This document shows, piece by piece, positions 17,126-23,964 of a stretch of 23,964 nucleotides of DNA. A program made the position numbers and the translations under genes. The stretch covers positions 45,001 through 68,964 of the forward strand of contig CAUYUJ010004543.1 of NCBI GenBank assembly GCA_963575745.1, given 5' to 3'. Source of the stretch: Prorocentrum cordatum (taxonomy: Eukaryota; Sar; Dinophyceae; Prorocentrales; Prorocentraceae). Within the stretch, counting starts at the first letter, position 1. Every line of letters begins with the position of its first letter. The notes below the pieces were generated by a model. It saw only the letters and a program-made list of their open reading frames with translations. It was not told the origin of the DNA and made no database searches.

Positions 17126-17200
17126 CTCTCCTCGGAGCAGCTTAGCCGCATCGCTGCCAACAGGGCGGAGGCCAAGCGCCGACGCGAGGCGCGTCGCGAG
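17126..17200 (+). other. RPA32-binding-like motif in the E2 ORF2 tail
   Basis: The peptide LSSEQLSRIAANRAEA followed by KRRREAR matches the pattern L-[ST]-X-[ED]-Q-X-X-[RK]-I-X-X-N-R-X-X-A-X-X-R-R. That pattern is found at the N-terminus of the SMARCAL1-type annealing helicases, where it binds the RPA32 winged-helix domain. It is highly charged and predicted helical. The resemblance is by eye and an Arg/Glu-rich helix could mimic it. Confidence 0.45.
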
Positions 17201-17370
17201 GCGCGTCGCGAGGAGGAGCTCCGTAGGAGAGCCCCCTGGCGCGGCACCCTCACCTTCGCGGGCCACTTCCAGGCCGGCCCCGCCTCTTGCTTCCCTCCTC
17301 TTACAGATCAGGAGGAGTAAGTTCTGAGGCCAGCAGTTGAACTCGGACCCAGGTCCCATGTCAGCGTCCC

Positions 17371-17662
17371 ACCACCACCTCCCTCCTCCCTCCCCTCCCC
17401 TTCGCCTCCCCTCCCCTCCCCTCCCCTCCCCCCTCCCTCCCCTCCCCTCCCCTCCCCTCCCCTCCCCTCCCCTCCCCTCCCTCCCCTCCCTTCCCTCCCT
17501 CCCTCCCTCCCTCCCTCCCTCCTCCCTCCCTCCTCCCTCCACCCTCCCTCCCTCCCTCCCTCCCTCCCTCCTCCCCTCCTCCCTCCTCCTCCTCTCTCCC
17601 TCCCCTCCTCCCCTCCTCCTCCTCCTCCTCCTCCTCCTCCTCCTCCTCCTCCTCCTCCTCCT
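17371..17662 (+). repeat. Composite CTCCC, CCCT and TCC tract between E2 and E3
   Basis: Pure polypyrimidine strand of about 290 bases, starting with ACCACCACC. It passes from CTCCC-type pentamers (about 17390-17480) through CCCT/CCTC units (about 17485-17580) to pure TCC triplets (about 17600-17662) at the 5' end of E3. It serves as 3' flank of E2 and 5' flank of E3. The strand is the sense strand of both elements. Confidence 0.93.
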
Positions 17663-17704
17663 AGCCGCTTCGGGCTCGCGAGGTTTCTCGCGCGCCTTGC
17701 AGGT
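17663..17704 (+). other. Conserved 5' terminus of E3 with short hairpin
   Basis: AGCC (17663-17666) pairs with GGCT (17673-17676) around a 6-nt loop GCTTCG. The segment aligns with 8640-8683 of E2 and ends GCCTTGCAGGT. Its beginning, TCCTAGCC then GGCTC, is reminiscent of the spliced leader (TCCGTAGCC, ATTTT, GGCTC), which also has AGCC and GGCT around a loop. It may be a decayed leader copy or an independent terminal hairpin. Confidence 0.5.
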
Positions 17705-17773
17705 GCCATTCTTCGGAGCGGCAGCGCGCCTGCGAGCCTTCTTTCGTTTCCATCCAGCCCCCGCACAGGTTGG

Positions 17774-18835
17774 ATGGCCAGTCCCGCTCATGATGTGCTG
17801 CCAGGACCGACCCGCCCCTTCTGGGGCTGCCCGTCCTGTGGCGCGTCCGCCAACTATGCATCGCGCATTCGGTGCCGATGCGGCCGCCCCGCCCCACAGT
17901 CTGTCGCAGACAAGGCGCGCAAGGCGGCCAAGCAGATGGAAGCCGGTGGGCCGACTCATGCTCCTGGGGCTGCAGGTGGTCGCCGCCGTGCTGGGAGTGC
18001 GTGGGCGGCAGGACCGCCTGGCAGTGGTGATGGCGACATCGCCCGTGAGCTCGCCGAGCTCAAGCGCAAGTACGCCACCCTCCAGAAGTCCAAGGCTGTG
18101 CCCCCTCCTGAGCCTGCGCCTCCGCCCGACCCGCTCGATCTTGAGGTGCAGCGCTGGGAAGGTATCGTCGCCCAGTTTGCCAAGTCGGGCTTGGGCGCTG
18201 ATGTCCCCAGTCGTGTCAGTGCCGAGCAGTCTCTGGCAGCGGCGCGCAAGGCTAGGAATGATGCCAAGCCACAACTTGCACGCCACACCACGCTCGGGCA
18301 CAAGCTGCAGGATGCCATCAAGCGTCAGCAGAAGCTCGAGTCCGACGTCAGTGCGCAGGTCAAGGTCGTCGAGGCCGCTGAGGAGCACCTCCGTGAGCTC
18401 AGGGCCAAGGTGCTGGCCGCCAAGGACCTGGTGGCGACCCTCCAGGAGGAGCTGCGCGAGTCTTGCCCCAAGGACCTGCGTCCTGAAGGGAGTGATGCTA
18501 CCTCCTTCGTGCTGCCTGACCTCCCGTCCACTGTGCTGGAGGCCGACGCCGACCTCAAGGCCATGGTGGAGTCGCCTGTCTTTGACAAGTTCAAGGAGGC
18601 TGTGCGGGCTGCTGCTGCCGCTCAGGCAGCCCCCGCTGGCCCAACCGTCGGGGATGAGGGCACCGACTGTGGTGAATCGGTTCCCGTCCCTGAGGATGAT
18701 GATGCGTACATTGACGTCGACGAGGAAGGTATCTCCCAGGTCATCTCCACGACCAAGTTTGCTGGTGACAAACGGGAGCTCCAGGAGTTGTTCAAGTCCC
18801 TCGGCCTCGTCACCAAGAAGCCGCGGCATGGGTGA
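17774..18835 (+). CDS. E3 ORF1: zinc finger, coiled-coil protein
   Basis: 353 codons from the first in-frame ATG. The N-terminus carries a RanBP2-like finger with W17, C19, C22, N27, C34 and C36; the last pair is CXC where the family has CX2C. Gly/Ala/Arg-rich sequence is followed by helices at about 84-105 and a long coiled coil at about 148-235 rich in Glu, Lys, Gln and Ala. An Ala/Pro linker, an acidic Asp/Glu patch near 305-320 and a basic KKPRHG end follow. The layout matches ORF1 of E1 and E2. An RNA-binding role is inferred. Its TGA stop overlaps the ORF2 start. Confidence 0.85.
   Translation: MASPAHDVLPGPTRPFWGCPSCGASANYASRIRCRCGRPAPQSVADKARKAAKQMEAGGPTHAPGAAGGRRRAGSAWAAGPPGSGDGDIARELAELKRKYATLQKSKAVPPPEPAPPPDPLDLEVQRWEGIVAQFAKSGLGADVPSRVSAEQSLAAARKARNDAKPQLARHTTLGHKLQDAIKRQQKLESDVSAQVKVVEAAEEHLRELRAKVLAAKDLVATLQEELRESCPKDLRPEGSDATSFVLPDLPSTVLEADADLKAMVESPVFDKFKEAVRAAAAAQAAPAGPTVGDEGTDCGESVPVPEDDDAYIDVDEEGISQVISTTKFAGDKRELQELFKSLGLVTKKPRHG
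18828..18835 (+). promoter_or_regulatory. ORF1/ORF2 overlap ATGGGTGA in E3
   Basis: The ATG of ORF2 (18828-18830) lies inside the last codons of ORF1, whose TGA stop is 18833-18835. The 8-nt overlap is compatible with termination-coupled reinitiation, used by several eukaryotic bicistronic LINEs. It is the only ATG in the ORF2 frame that is both close to the ORF1 stop and upstream of the nuclease domain by a comfortable margin. Confidence 0.6.
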
Positions 18836-21800
18836 TGCTCACCATGGTGCAGTACACCCGAGGGTCTGTGGCCTGCCGCTGTCGTGTATGAGGTTACCAC
18901 TACCCCCGATTTGTAGGAAGAAGTTGCCGCAGACATCGACGGCGACACAGTTCATCGAGACGTTCAATGGCTCTGGTTGGTCAACGCTACGTGAGCGGCT
19001 CACCACGACTACCAGCGTCATCGTGTGCGCCCAGGAGCTTGGCTTGTCCGAGCTCACAGCGCCCCAGTCCCTGGCCGCTGTGCGCGCCCTGGGCTGGCGT
19101 TTCCTCATCAGTGAGTCGTCCTTCAACCCTACGACGCAGAGGTGCTCGGCTGGTGTTGGAGTGTTTGTTCGTGACGGGTTCGGCTTGCGGTGGACCGACC
19201 CGACCTGCAAGGCTATTGTGCCGCATCGTGCCATACAGGTCACCGTCGACCTGCCTGGTTTCTCGTTCAACATCGTTTGTGCCTATTTCCACGTCAATGA
19301 CGGCATGCGTGAGAAGAATTTGTCCATGCTCAGCGCGATTGGCGCCAAGATCATCCAGCCTCCGCTCACGGTCATTGCGGCAGATTGGAACAACATACCT
19401 GCCGCTGTCGAGGCCACGGGGTTCGTGCAGAAGGTCAAGGCCGTCATCATGGCGCCCGCTGCGATCACCTGCCGCACCAGTTCGTCTACGTCCACCATCG
19501 ACTTCTTTGTTGTAGGGCATGCTCTGTCCACCCTGTCTGCCAGCATCTCTGTGGACAATGCGTGGCATGTTAGACCGCACCGTCCTGTTTTGCTTGAGCT
19601 GCGTGCGAATGCACTTCAGGTTCGTCAGTTGGTCTTTCGGCGTCACAGTCGAATCCCCACCCACCTCCCGATCGGCTGTCCTCGCCCCCCTCCCACGTGG
19701 GCGTTGTCAGAGCGCCTCCTGCCCAAGCTGCAGTTTTTGTCTGAGCATGGCTCCTCTCAGGAGGCCTGGGCTCTCATGAATGAAGTATGGTCTCTCTTTG
19801 CCAATGCTGCCGAGCAGGAGCTGCTCGACGTTTGCGATCTTCCCACCACCCGTGCGGGGTGGCGAGGAGCTCGCGTGCAGTCAGTCTGGGAGCCAATCGT
19901 CCATCGCCGACAGGAGCCCGATGATGGCACGCTGGTGGCTAACTGTTGGCAATGGATGTGCGGTATGCTCAGTGAGTTTTTGTCTCTCACGCGTCGTGAT
20001 GATGTTGATTGGGTCTCGGGTGAAGGCGCTCACCATCTCCTGGCGGTGCGAGTCCCGCACGCGGGGGAAGGCTTGTGCGCCCGCCTGGACCGCTCCCTGG
20101 CGTCAGTACGCCTCCTGCTTACTCAATGGTCTCCGCAGTTGCCTGGGGACAGCGAGTGGTGGGATACTGCCGCTGCGCTCGCGGAGGAGCTAGCCTTGGA
20201 ATGTGATGAAGTCCAGGCGGAGCACTCCAAAGCCAGAGACCGCTCCTGGAAGGAGTGGCACATCTCGGCGCTCAGCGGCTCGGCCAGGCGCATGCATCGC
20301 CTGACCCGCATCAAGAAGTTGTGGGAGCCCACGGTCTCCTCCTCGGTCCCTGGGTCGTTTACGTCTGAGCCGTGTCAGTTAGTGCAGGAGGAGACCGTGA
20401 AGCTCGGAGGTTTTTGGCATGCGGAGGTGGAGCCTCCTGAGGCGTGGATTCCCGATCGCGAGGCTCTGGATGCCCTCACGTGTGTGCAGTTGCGTGCGGC
20501 GGCTCGGACCTTCTCGGAATCCACGGCCCAAAGCCTAGACGGCTTTCACCCGCGGCATGTCGAGATGCTTAGCGACACAGCGCTCGAGCAGCTCAGTATC
20601 ATTTTCACGTGCTCGGAGCGCCTCGGCTTGTTTCCTGCCCAGCTCCTCTGGCTCCTCTTTCCACTGCTTGAGAAGCCGCAAGGCGGCTACCGCCCAATTT
20701 TGCTCGTCGCCTCCTTTGTGCGAGTGTGGGAAAAGGCACGCCGCCCTCTCGTGGAGCCCTTCCTGGAATCGTCTTCCCGCAAGTACTGGTCCTTTGGAAA
20801 AGGCAGGGGAGCTGAGGAGGCTGTGTGGCATGCGGCGGTCCGTGCTGAACGTGGCCAGGCTGTCGATCAAGAGACGGCGGGGTTTCTGTGGGATGGCCTC
20901 AAGTTCTATGAGTCGTTTAACTTGGAGCTCCTGCGTGATCGTGCGCTGGCGTGTGGGCTCCCGCGGCCCCTAGTCAAGGTCCTGTTCAACTTCTGGAGGG
21001 GGCCCCGTCTGGTCCGACTGGGAGCCCATCACTGTCCTCTTGTACAGTTTGCTCGCTCTGGGTTGCCAGCTGGCGATGTGTTCAACGACGCTTTCGTGCA
21101 GATCTACCTCCTCGGGGCTCTAGATGGGTTCGTGGCGCGGCACCCCCGCTTGGACCTCGGCGTGTACGTTGATGACGACTGTGTTTCCATGACTGGCCCC
21201 CGAGAAGACCTCGTACCAGCCCTCGTGGAGGCCGCCCAGGACCTCGTCACCGTGTATAGGGAGGAGCTCCAGGTGGGCCTCGCCCACGACAAGGCGGTGG
21301 TCTTCGGGTCTTCCCAAGATGTCGTTCGTGACCTCGATCGACGGCTTGCTCGAATCGGTGCTCACTCAGCGGCTGCTACGACCTCTGCCACTGCGCTCGG
21401 TGCCGACTTTGCTCCTGCCCGTCCTCGTGCTGCGCCTGGCGCTACGTGTCGGATGAAGAAACGGTTCCGAGCCATGAAGAGACGTGTTGGCTTCCTGCGC
21501 TCGCTACGACGACGACTCTCTGTGGGCAAGGCCAAACTTCACAAGATATATATATCAGGAGTGCGCCCTGCGACTACGTACGGATCCCTCGTCACTGGCA
21601 TGACGGAGAGAGAGTTGTTGGTGCTCCGACGTGCCCTCGTCCCGTTCCGTGGAGGCTCGCTACCTGCTCGTATGCTCCTGTATGGTGACCCAGCGTGGAA
21701 GGTAGCAGTGGCGCCTGTCATTCAATATTCCAAGGCAGTATGGAACTCGATTGTGCACCCAGATCGTGTTGTGCTCTCGTGGAGGTTCTTGCAAAGGACG

Positions 21801-23618
21801 TGGGATGCTGTAGTCGTGAAGTATCCAGTCTTGCATCAGTCGCAGTGGAATAAGAGTGCTGGCCCCATTCACCGTGCCATGTTGTGTTTGCATCGCCTAG
21901 GATGGAAATTCACCAACTTCAAGACCTTCTTCGATGATAACCAGATAGAGCATGATTTGTTTTTCACCTCTCCTGCCTTGCTTGCCAAGCAGTTGCATGC
22001 TAGTATTCTTCGCCATCATGGCCGTAGCTTTGCTGCCACTTTAACGCAGGGGCAGGGCCAGGAGGTTGCCGCAGATTTGATTGTCAAGGCTGTCCGTTCT
22101 AAGAAATTCTCGGCGCTGCAGAAGCATGTTGTAGCCTCTGTCTTTGCTGGTGGCATGTGGACCGAGGACCGCCTTGTGCAGCATGGCTTTGAATCAACAG
22201 GTCTGTGCCCCTTGTGCTCCCAGCCTGATTCTATTCATCATCGTCTCTGGTGCTGCCCTGCCGTGGCAGCTGCTAGGGAAGAGGCGACGTCGGCAGAGAT
22301 TGTATCCGATGCGCGCGAGGAGCCCGGAGATCTCCTGTGGGCCAGGCTCCTGGTGTTCCAACCTCGCCCCGACGTGTTCCCTCCTCCCTCCTCTGAGTTG
22401 TTCCCTGTCTTCCAGGATGCCCAGGGCAACCTTGTGTCCCAGGAGACTTTCCAGGAGCTCAGCGCGGGATGTGATGTTTGTGTTGACGGTAGTGCCACTC
22501 GAAATGAATCCGCCCGTCTCAATCGAGCGGCTTATGCCGCCGTCTTTCTGGAGAATTCTGAGCAGTGCGTAGTCCGATGTAGGATGCAGGGTGTGGTGTG
22601 GGAGTCCCTTCCCCAGACGGCTCCTTCCGCCGAACACCTTGCCCTAGCCATGCTTTCCATCTTCCAACGGGGCCCAGGGACCACGAGGCCGTTTTCCGAT
22701 TGTTTGGGCGCTGTGCGCTTGACTCAAAAGCCTGCCCCCGCCCAGCTGAACGGATCCCAAGTTTTTGCTGGTCTGCGCCGTGGTGCGCTCCAGCATCCAG
22801 GACACACACATATTGGGCACGTTAGTCATACCCGTGCCCACCGCTCTGATGATGTCATCGCTGCGCTCCCACCCGAAGAGGAAAGGATCGCGCGTGGCAA
22901 CCAGATGGCCGATTTGTTAGCCAAGGATGCCCTGTCCCTCCACCCCCGCGCTGCTCCCGCCACCTCTGAGTTGCATGGGCTTATGGTCAAACGCCTCCGT
23001 GCTGCCATTCGGGTGGCGGCGGCGGTCCTTCCTGCTTTCCCGATTCCATCCTTTAAGAAGATCAAGGTGCCGAGCATAACGCGTGTTGTGTCGTGGCATG
23101 AGTGGTGTCGTGTGGGGAGTTGGAAGTTGCGTTGTGCTCGGTGCCTTGGAGCTTGCCCTGAGCATGACGAGCGCCCCCTCAATCAGTGCCCAGGCCCCCC
23201 CCCGCTCCTTTTAAAACTGCGTGAGTGTGAAGGGGTGGGCGGTCACATCCTGAGGGCGTGCTGGACAGCACGTGATCAGGTACTAGTGTATTGCTGTAAA
23301 TGCGGGGCCTATGCAGAGGAGAGGTCGAGTGGAGCCCTCTTCAAGGCCTGTCGCCCTGCTTTGACGCCCCAGCGGGCGTACGACCGACGGCGCCTGGAGG
23401 CTGGGCTTCACCCGCACTCGCGTCGACGCGAGGAGACCCTCCAGGCGCCGACCCCTCTCGAATCCGACCTCATTCGGCGGTTGGTGGGTGGGACGGCTGG
23501 GTGGGCGGGCGTCTCCTCCTCCTCCTCCGTCACTGCTGCACTCATTCGGAATCCTCGAATGGATGCGCTCGTGGCCCGTTTGCAGGCCAAGTTTTGGCAG
23601 TCGTCGACGGGCTCGTAA
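18828..23618 (+). CDS. E3 ORF2: endonuclease-RT-RNase H replicase
   Basis: 1596 codons, uninterrupted. The EEP nuclease (about 55-260) has E70 in CAQELG, D186 and N188 in ADWNN, D225 in TIDFF and H251. The RT (about 570-830) has GYRPILL, motif A LWDGLKFYESF (D689), motif B SGLPAGDVFND and catalytic YVDD (D782, D783). The thumb region reads GVRPATTYGS. A CCHC finger (C1127, C1130, H1138, C1143) precedes RNase H with D1220, E1269, D1291, H1334, N1358 and D1362. A C-terminal Cys/His domain has C1436, C1439, C1454, H1473, C1489, C1492 and C1508, in the same order as in E1. The same frame is open far upstream through the TCC tract (from 17337), but that part translates to polyproline and a shadow of ORF1 and is not counted. 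Confidence 0.94.
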   Translation: MGDAHHGAVHPRVCGLPLSCMRLPLPPICRKKLPQTSTATQFIETFNGSGWSTLRERLTTTTSVIVCAQELGLSELTAPQSLAAVRALGWRFLISESSFNPTTQRCSAGVGVFVRDGFGLRWTDPTCKAIVPHRAIQVTVDLPGFSFNIVCAYFHVNDGMREKNLSMLSAIGAKIIQPPLTVIAADWNNIPAAVEATGFVQKVKAVIMAPAAITCRTSSSTSTIDFFVVGHALSTLSASISVDNAWHVRPHRPVLLELRANALQVRQLVFRRHSRIPTHLPIGCPRPPPTWALSERLLPKLQFLSEHGSSQEAWALMNEVWSLFANAAEQELLDVCDLPTTRAGWRGARVQSVWEPIVHRRQEPDDGTLVANCWQWMCGMLSEFLSLTRRDDVDWVSGEGAHHLLAVRVPHAGEGLCARLDRSLASVRLLLTQWSPQLPGDSEWWDTAAALAEELALECDEVQAEHSKARDRSWKEWHISALSGSARRMHRLTRIKKLWEPTVSSSVPGSFTSEPCQLVQEETVKLGGFWHAEVEPPEAWIPDREALDALTCVQLRAAARTFSESTAQSLDGFHPRHVEMLSDTALEQLSIIFTCSERLGLFPAQLLWLLFPLLEKPQGGYRPILLVASFVRVWEKARRPLVEPFLESSSRKYWSFGKGRGAEEAVWHAAVRAERGQAVDQETAGFLWDGLKFYESFNLELLRDRALACGLPRPLVKVLFNFWRGPRLVRLGAHHCPLVQFARSGLPAGDVFNDAFVQIYLLGALDGFVARHPRLDLGVYVDDDCVSMTGPREDLVPALVEAAQDLVTVYREELQVGLAHDKAVVFGSSQDVVRDLDRRLARIGAHSAAATTSATALGADFAPARPRAAPGATCRMKKRFRAMKRRVGFLRSLRRRLSVGKAKLHKIYISGVRPATTYGSLVTGMTERELLVLRRALVPFRGGSLPARMLLYGDPAWKVAVAPVIQYSKAVWNSIVHPDRVVLSWRFLQRTWDAVVVKYPVLHQSQWNKSAGPIHRAMLCLHRLGWKFTNFKTFFDDNQIEHDLFFTSPALLAKQLHASILRHHGRSFAATLTQGQGQEVAADLIVKAVRSKKFSALQKHVVASVFAGGMWTEDRLVQHGFESTGLCPLCSQPDSIHHRLWCCPAVAAAREEATSAEIVSDAREEPGDLLWARLLVFQPRPDVFPPPSSELFPVFQDAQGNLVSQETFQELSAGCDVCVDGSATRNESARLNRAAYAAVFLENSEQCVVRCRMQGVVWESLPQTAPSAEHLALAMLSIFQRGPGTTRPFSDCLGAVRLTQKPAPAQLNGSQVFAGLRRGALQHPGHTHIGHVSHTRAHRSDDVIAALPPEEERIARGNQMADLLAKDALSLHPRAAPATSELHGLMVKRLRAAIRVAAAVLPAFPIPSFKKIKVPSITRVVSWHEWCRVGSWKLRCARCLGACPEHDERPLNQCPGPPPLLLKLRECEGVGGHILRACWTARDQVLVYCCKCGAYAEERSSGALFKACRPALTPQRAYDRRRLEAGLHPHSRRREETLQAPTPLESDLIRRLVGGTAGWAGVSSSSSVTAALIRNPRMDALVARLQAKFWQSSTGS

Positions 23619-23735
23619 GTCCTGCTCGGCGCGGGTCGGATTCGAGTTTTGCCGCCTTTTTGGCGTGTCGGATCCGTTCCTCCGTGCCGCGTCGGCTGCC
23701 CGTCGCCGTACCGTTGACGTTCCTTCTTGTTTGGG
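23619..23735 (+). other. 3' UTR of E3
   Basis: 117 nt from the TAA stop to the TCC tract, without a poly(A) tail. It holds a small hairpin, CGCC-TTTTT-GGCG (23653-23665). The end GTTCCTTCTTGTTTGGG abuts TCC triplets. A short 3' UTR ending at the target-like repeat is consistent with priming by base-pairing or RT recognition at TCC/GGA sites, an inference. Confidence 0.6.
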
Positions 23736-23799
23736 TCCTCCTCCTCCTCCTCCTCCTCCTCCTCCTCCTCCTCCTCCTCCTCCTCCTCCTCCTCCTCCC
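23736..23799 (+). repeat. (TCC)n tract at the 3' end of E3
   Basis: About 64 bases of uninterrupted TCC triplets, ending in CCCC before unique sequence. Matches in sequence and strand the tract at the 5' end of E3. Confidence 0.95.
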
Positions 23800-23935
23800 C
23801 ACGTCGTGGATCCTGGGTGTGGTGGCGACTCGCCTGGCGTTACCCTCTCCCGAGGCCCTGCTGCGCGACTCTCCCGCAGCCCGTCGGGCTCCAGTTCCGG
23901 CCCCCTCCTGCACATGCTCCTTCTCCTCCATCTTC
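23800..23935. other. Flanking DNA, no recognised gene
   Basis: GC-rich unique sequence downstream of E3 that runs into another TCC tract. Nothing recognisable as coding, RNA or element sequence. Confidence 0.5.
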
Positions 23936-23964
23936 CCCCTCCTCCTCCTCCTCCTCCTCCTTCT
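23936..23964 (+). repeat. (TCC)n tract at the window edge
   Basis: Start of a further TCC microsatellite, cut by the end of the window. Whether another element lies beyond cannot be seen. Confidence 0.85.

Larger units (their letters stand above)
14342..17320 (+). pseudogene. E2 ORF2, 3' part: RT end, zinc fingers, methyltransferase-like domain
   Basis: 992 codons continuing ORF2 after the frameshift, with the RT Asp-Asp pair at its first codons. Residue numbers here count from 14381. RT motif D/E region: LNFAAGKTE and YPHLGTQLD. Two zinc fingers: C330, C333, H346, H351, and C368, C371, H384, C392. A cytosine-methyltransferase-like domain spans about 527-785. An Ala/Pro/Thr repeat lies near 858-871. 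A Pro-rich stretch and the motif LSSEQLSRIAANRAEA (916-931) lead into an Arg/Glu-rich tail. The stop is TAA. No further frame breaks are seen. The C-terminal Cys/His domain of E1 and E3 is absent and replaced by these modules. Confidence 0.85.
8640..17370 (+). mobile_element. E2: large non-LTR retrotransposon with methyltransferase-like domain
   Basis: About 8.7 kb between two TCC-type tracts, larger than E1 and E3 (about 6.1-6.4 kb). It holds ORF1 (8882-10486) and a very long ORF2 (10492-17320, one frameshift). Domain order in ORF2 is RNase H, EEP nuclease, RT, two zinc fingers, a cytosine-methyltransferase-like domain, and an Ala/Pro/Thr repeat with a basic tail. This differs from E1 and E3, where RNase H follows RT. 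Its first 44 nt align with the first 42 nt of E3, which defines the 5' end. The 3' end is placed where the TCC-type tract resumes and is approximate; no target duplication can be recognised. The frameshift makes this copy probably inactive. Confidence 0.85.
17663..23735 (+). mobile_element. E3: intact-looking non-LTR retrotransposon
   Basis: About 6.1 kb starting with AGCCGC right after a TCC tract and ending in TTCTTGTTTGGG right before another TCC tract. It contains a 5' UTR of 111 nt, ORF1, an overlapping ORF2 and a 3' UTR of 117 nt without poly(A). Both frames are uninterrupted and all catalytic residues of nuclease, RT and RNase H are present, so this is the best candidate for a recently active copy in the window. 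Because both flanks are pure TCC, a target duplication cannot be told apart from the repeat. Confidence 0.9.

Noticed and set aside
8366-17662. TCC tracts as LTRs of an LTR retrotransposon
   Set aside because: They are simple repeats without terminal TG/CA ends, primer-binding site or polypurine tract logic, and the proteins have an EEP nuclease instead of protease and integrase.
17337-18827. Upstream extension of the E3 ORF2 frame by 497 codons
   Set aside because: It reads through the microsatellite and antiparallel to nothing conserved, in a frame shadowing ORF1. The ORF1 frame has a zinc finger and coiled coil and is the coding one.
17045-18829. 594-codon minus-strand open frame
   Set aside because: Gly/Arg homopolymer from the GGA strand plus an antisense shadow of E3 ORF1; no domain.
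23619-23735. tRNA-like T-arm (GGATTCGAG) in the E3 3' UTR
   Set aside because: No acceptor stem, anticodon arm or D-arm could be matched around it.

Overview
The window is a dinoflagellate nuclear sequence made almost entirely of three large non-LTR (LINE-type) retrotransposons embedded in (TCC)n/(GGA)n microsatellites. The organism call rests on a perfect 22-nt dinoflagellate spliced-leader (SL) sequence on the minus strand at 7273-7294, together with GC-rich composition, long intronless frames and no recognisable host gene. Nothing in the window allows a genus call.

Layout: 1-823 is flanking DNA without a recognised gene, holding an AT-rich island and a 20-bp palindrome. Element E1 (minus strand, about 890-7294) runs from the SL through ORF1 (zinc ribbon and coiled coil), an in-frame TAG, ORF2 (endonuclease, RT, CCHC, RNase H, C-terminal Cys/His domain) and a 3' UTR. 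It is bounded by an 18-bp direct repeat, GGAGGAGAAGGTGGAGGA, that looks like a target-site duplication inside the GGA/TCC tract. 7310-8639 is a spacer with inverted GGA and TCC tracts and an 83-bp minisatellite of four copies. Element E2 (plus, about 8640-17370) encodes a RanBP2-finger ORF1 and a very long ORF2 with an unusual order: RNase H, then endonuclease, RT, two zinc fingers, a cytosine-C5-methyltransferase-like domain and a basic tail. A one-base frameshift sits on its RT catalytic motif. Element E3 (plus, about 17663-23735) has the E1-like order with apparently intact ORF1 and ORF2, overlapping by 8 nt. 23800-23964 is flank entering another TCC tract.

How it works together: each element carries an ORF1 nucleic-acid-binding protein and an ORF2 replicase for target-primed reverse transcription. 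All three lie with their sense strand as the TCC strand, pointing to orientation-specific insertion into TCC microsatellites. E1 shows that a trans-spliced mRNA was copied to its very 5' end. The points that most deserve follow-up are the SL-capped full-length E1 copy with its target duplication, the microsatellite targeting, and the methyltransferase-like domain plus N-terminal RNase H of E2. All domain calls come from motif reading by eye; no database search was possible.
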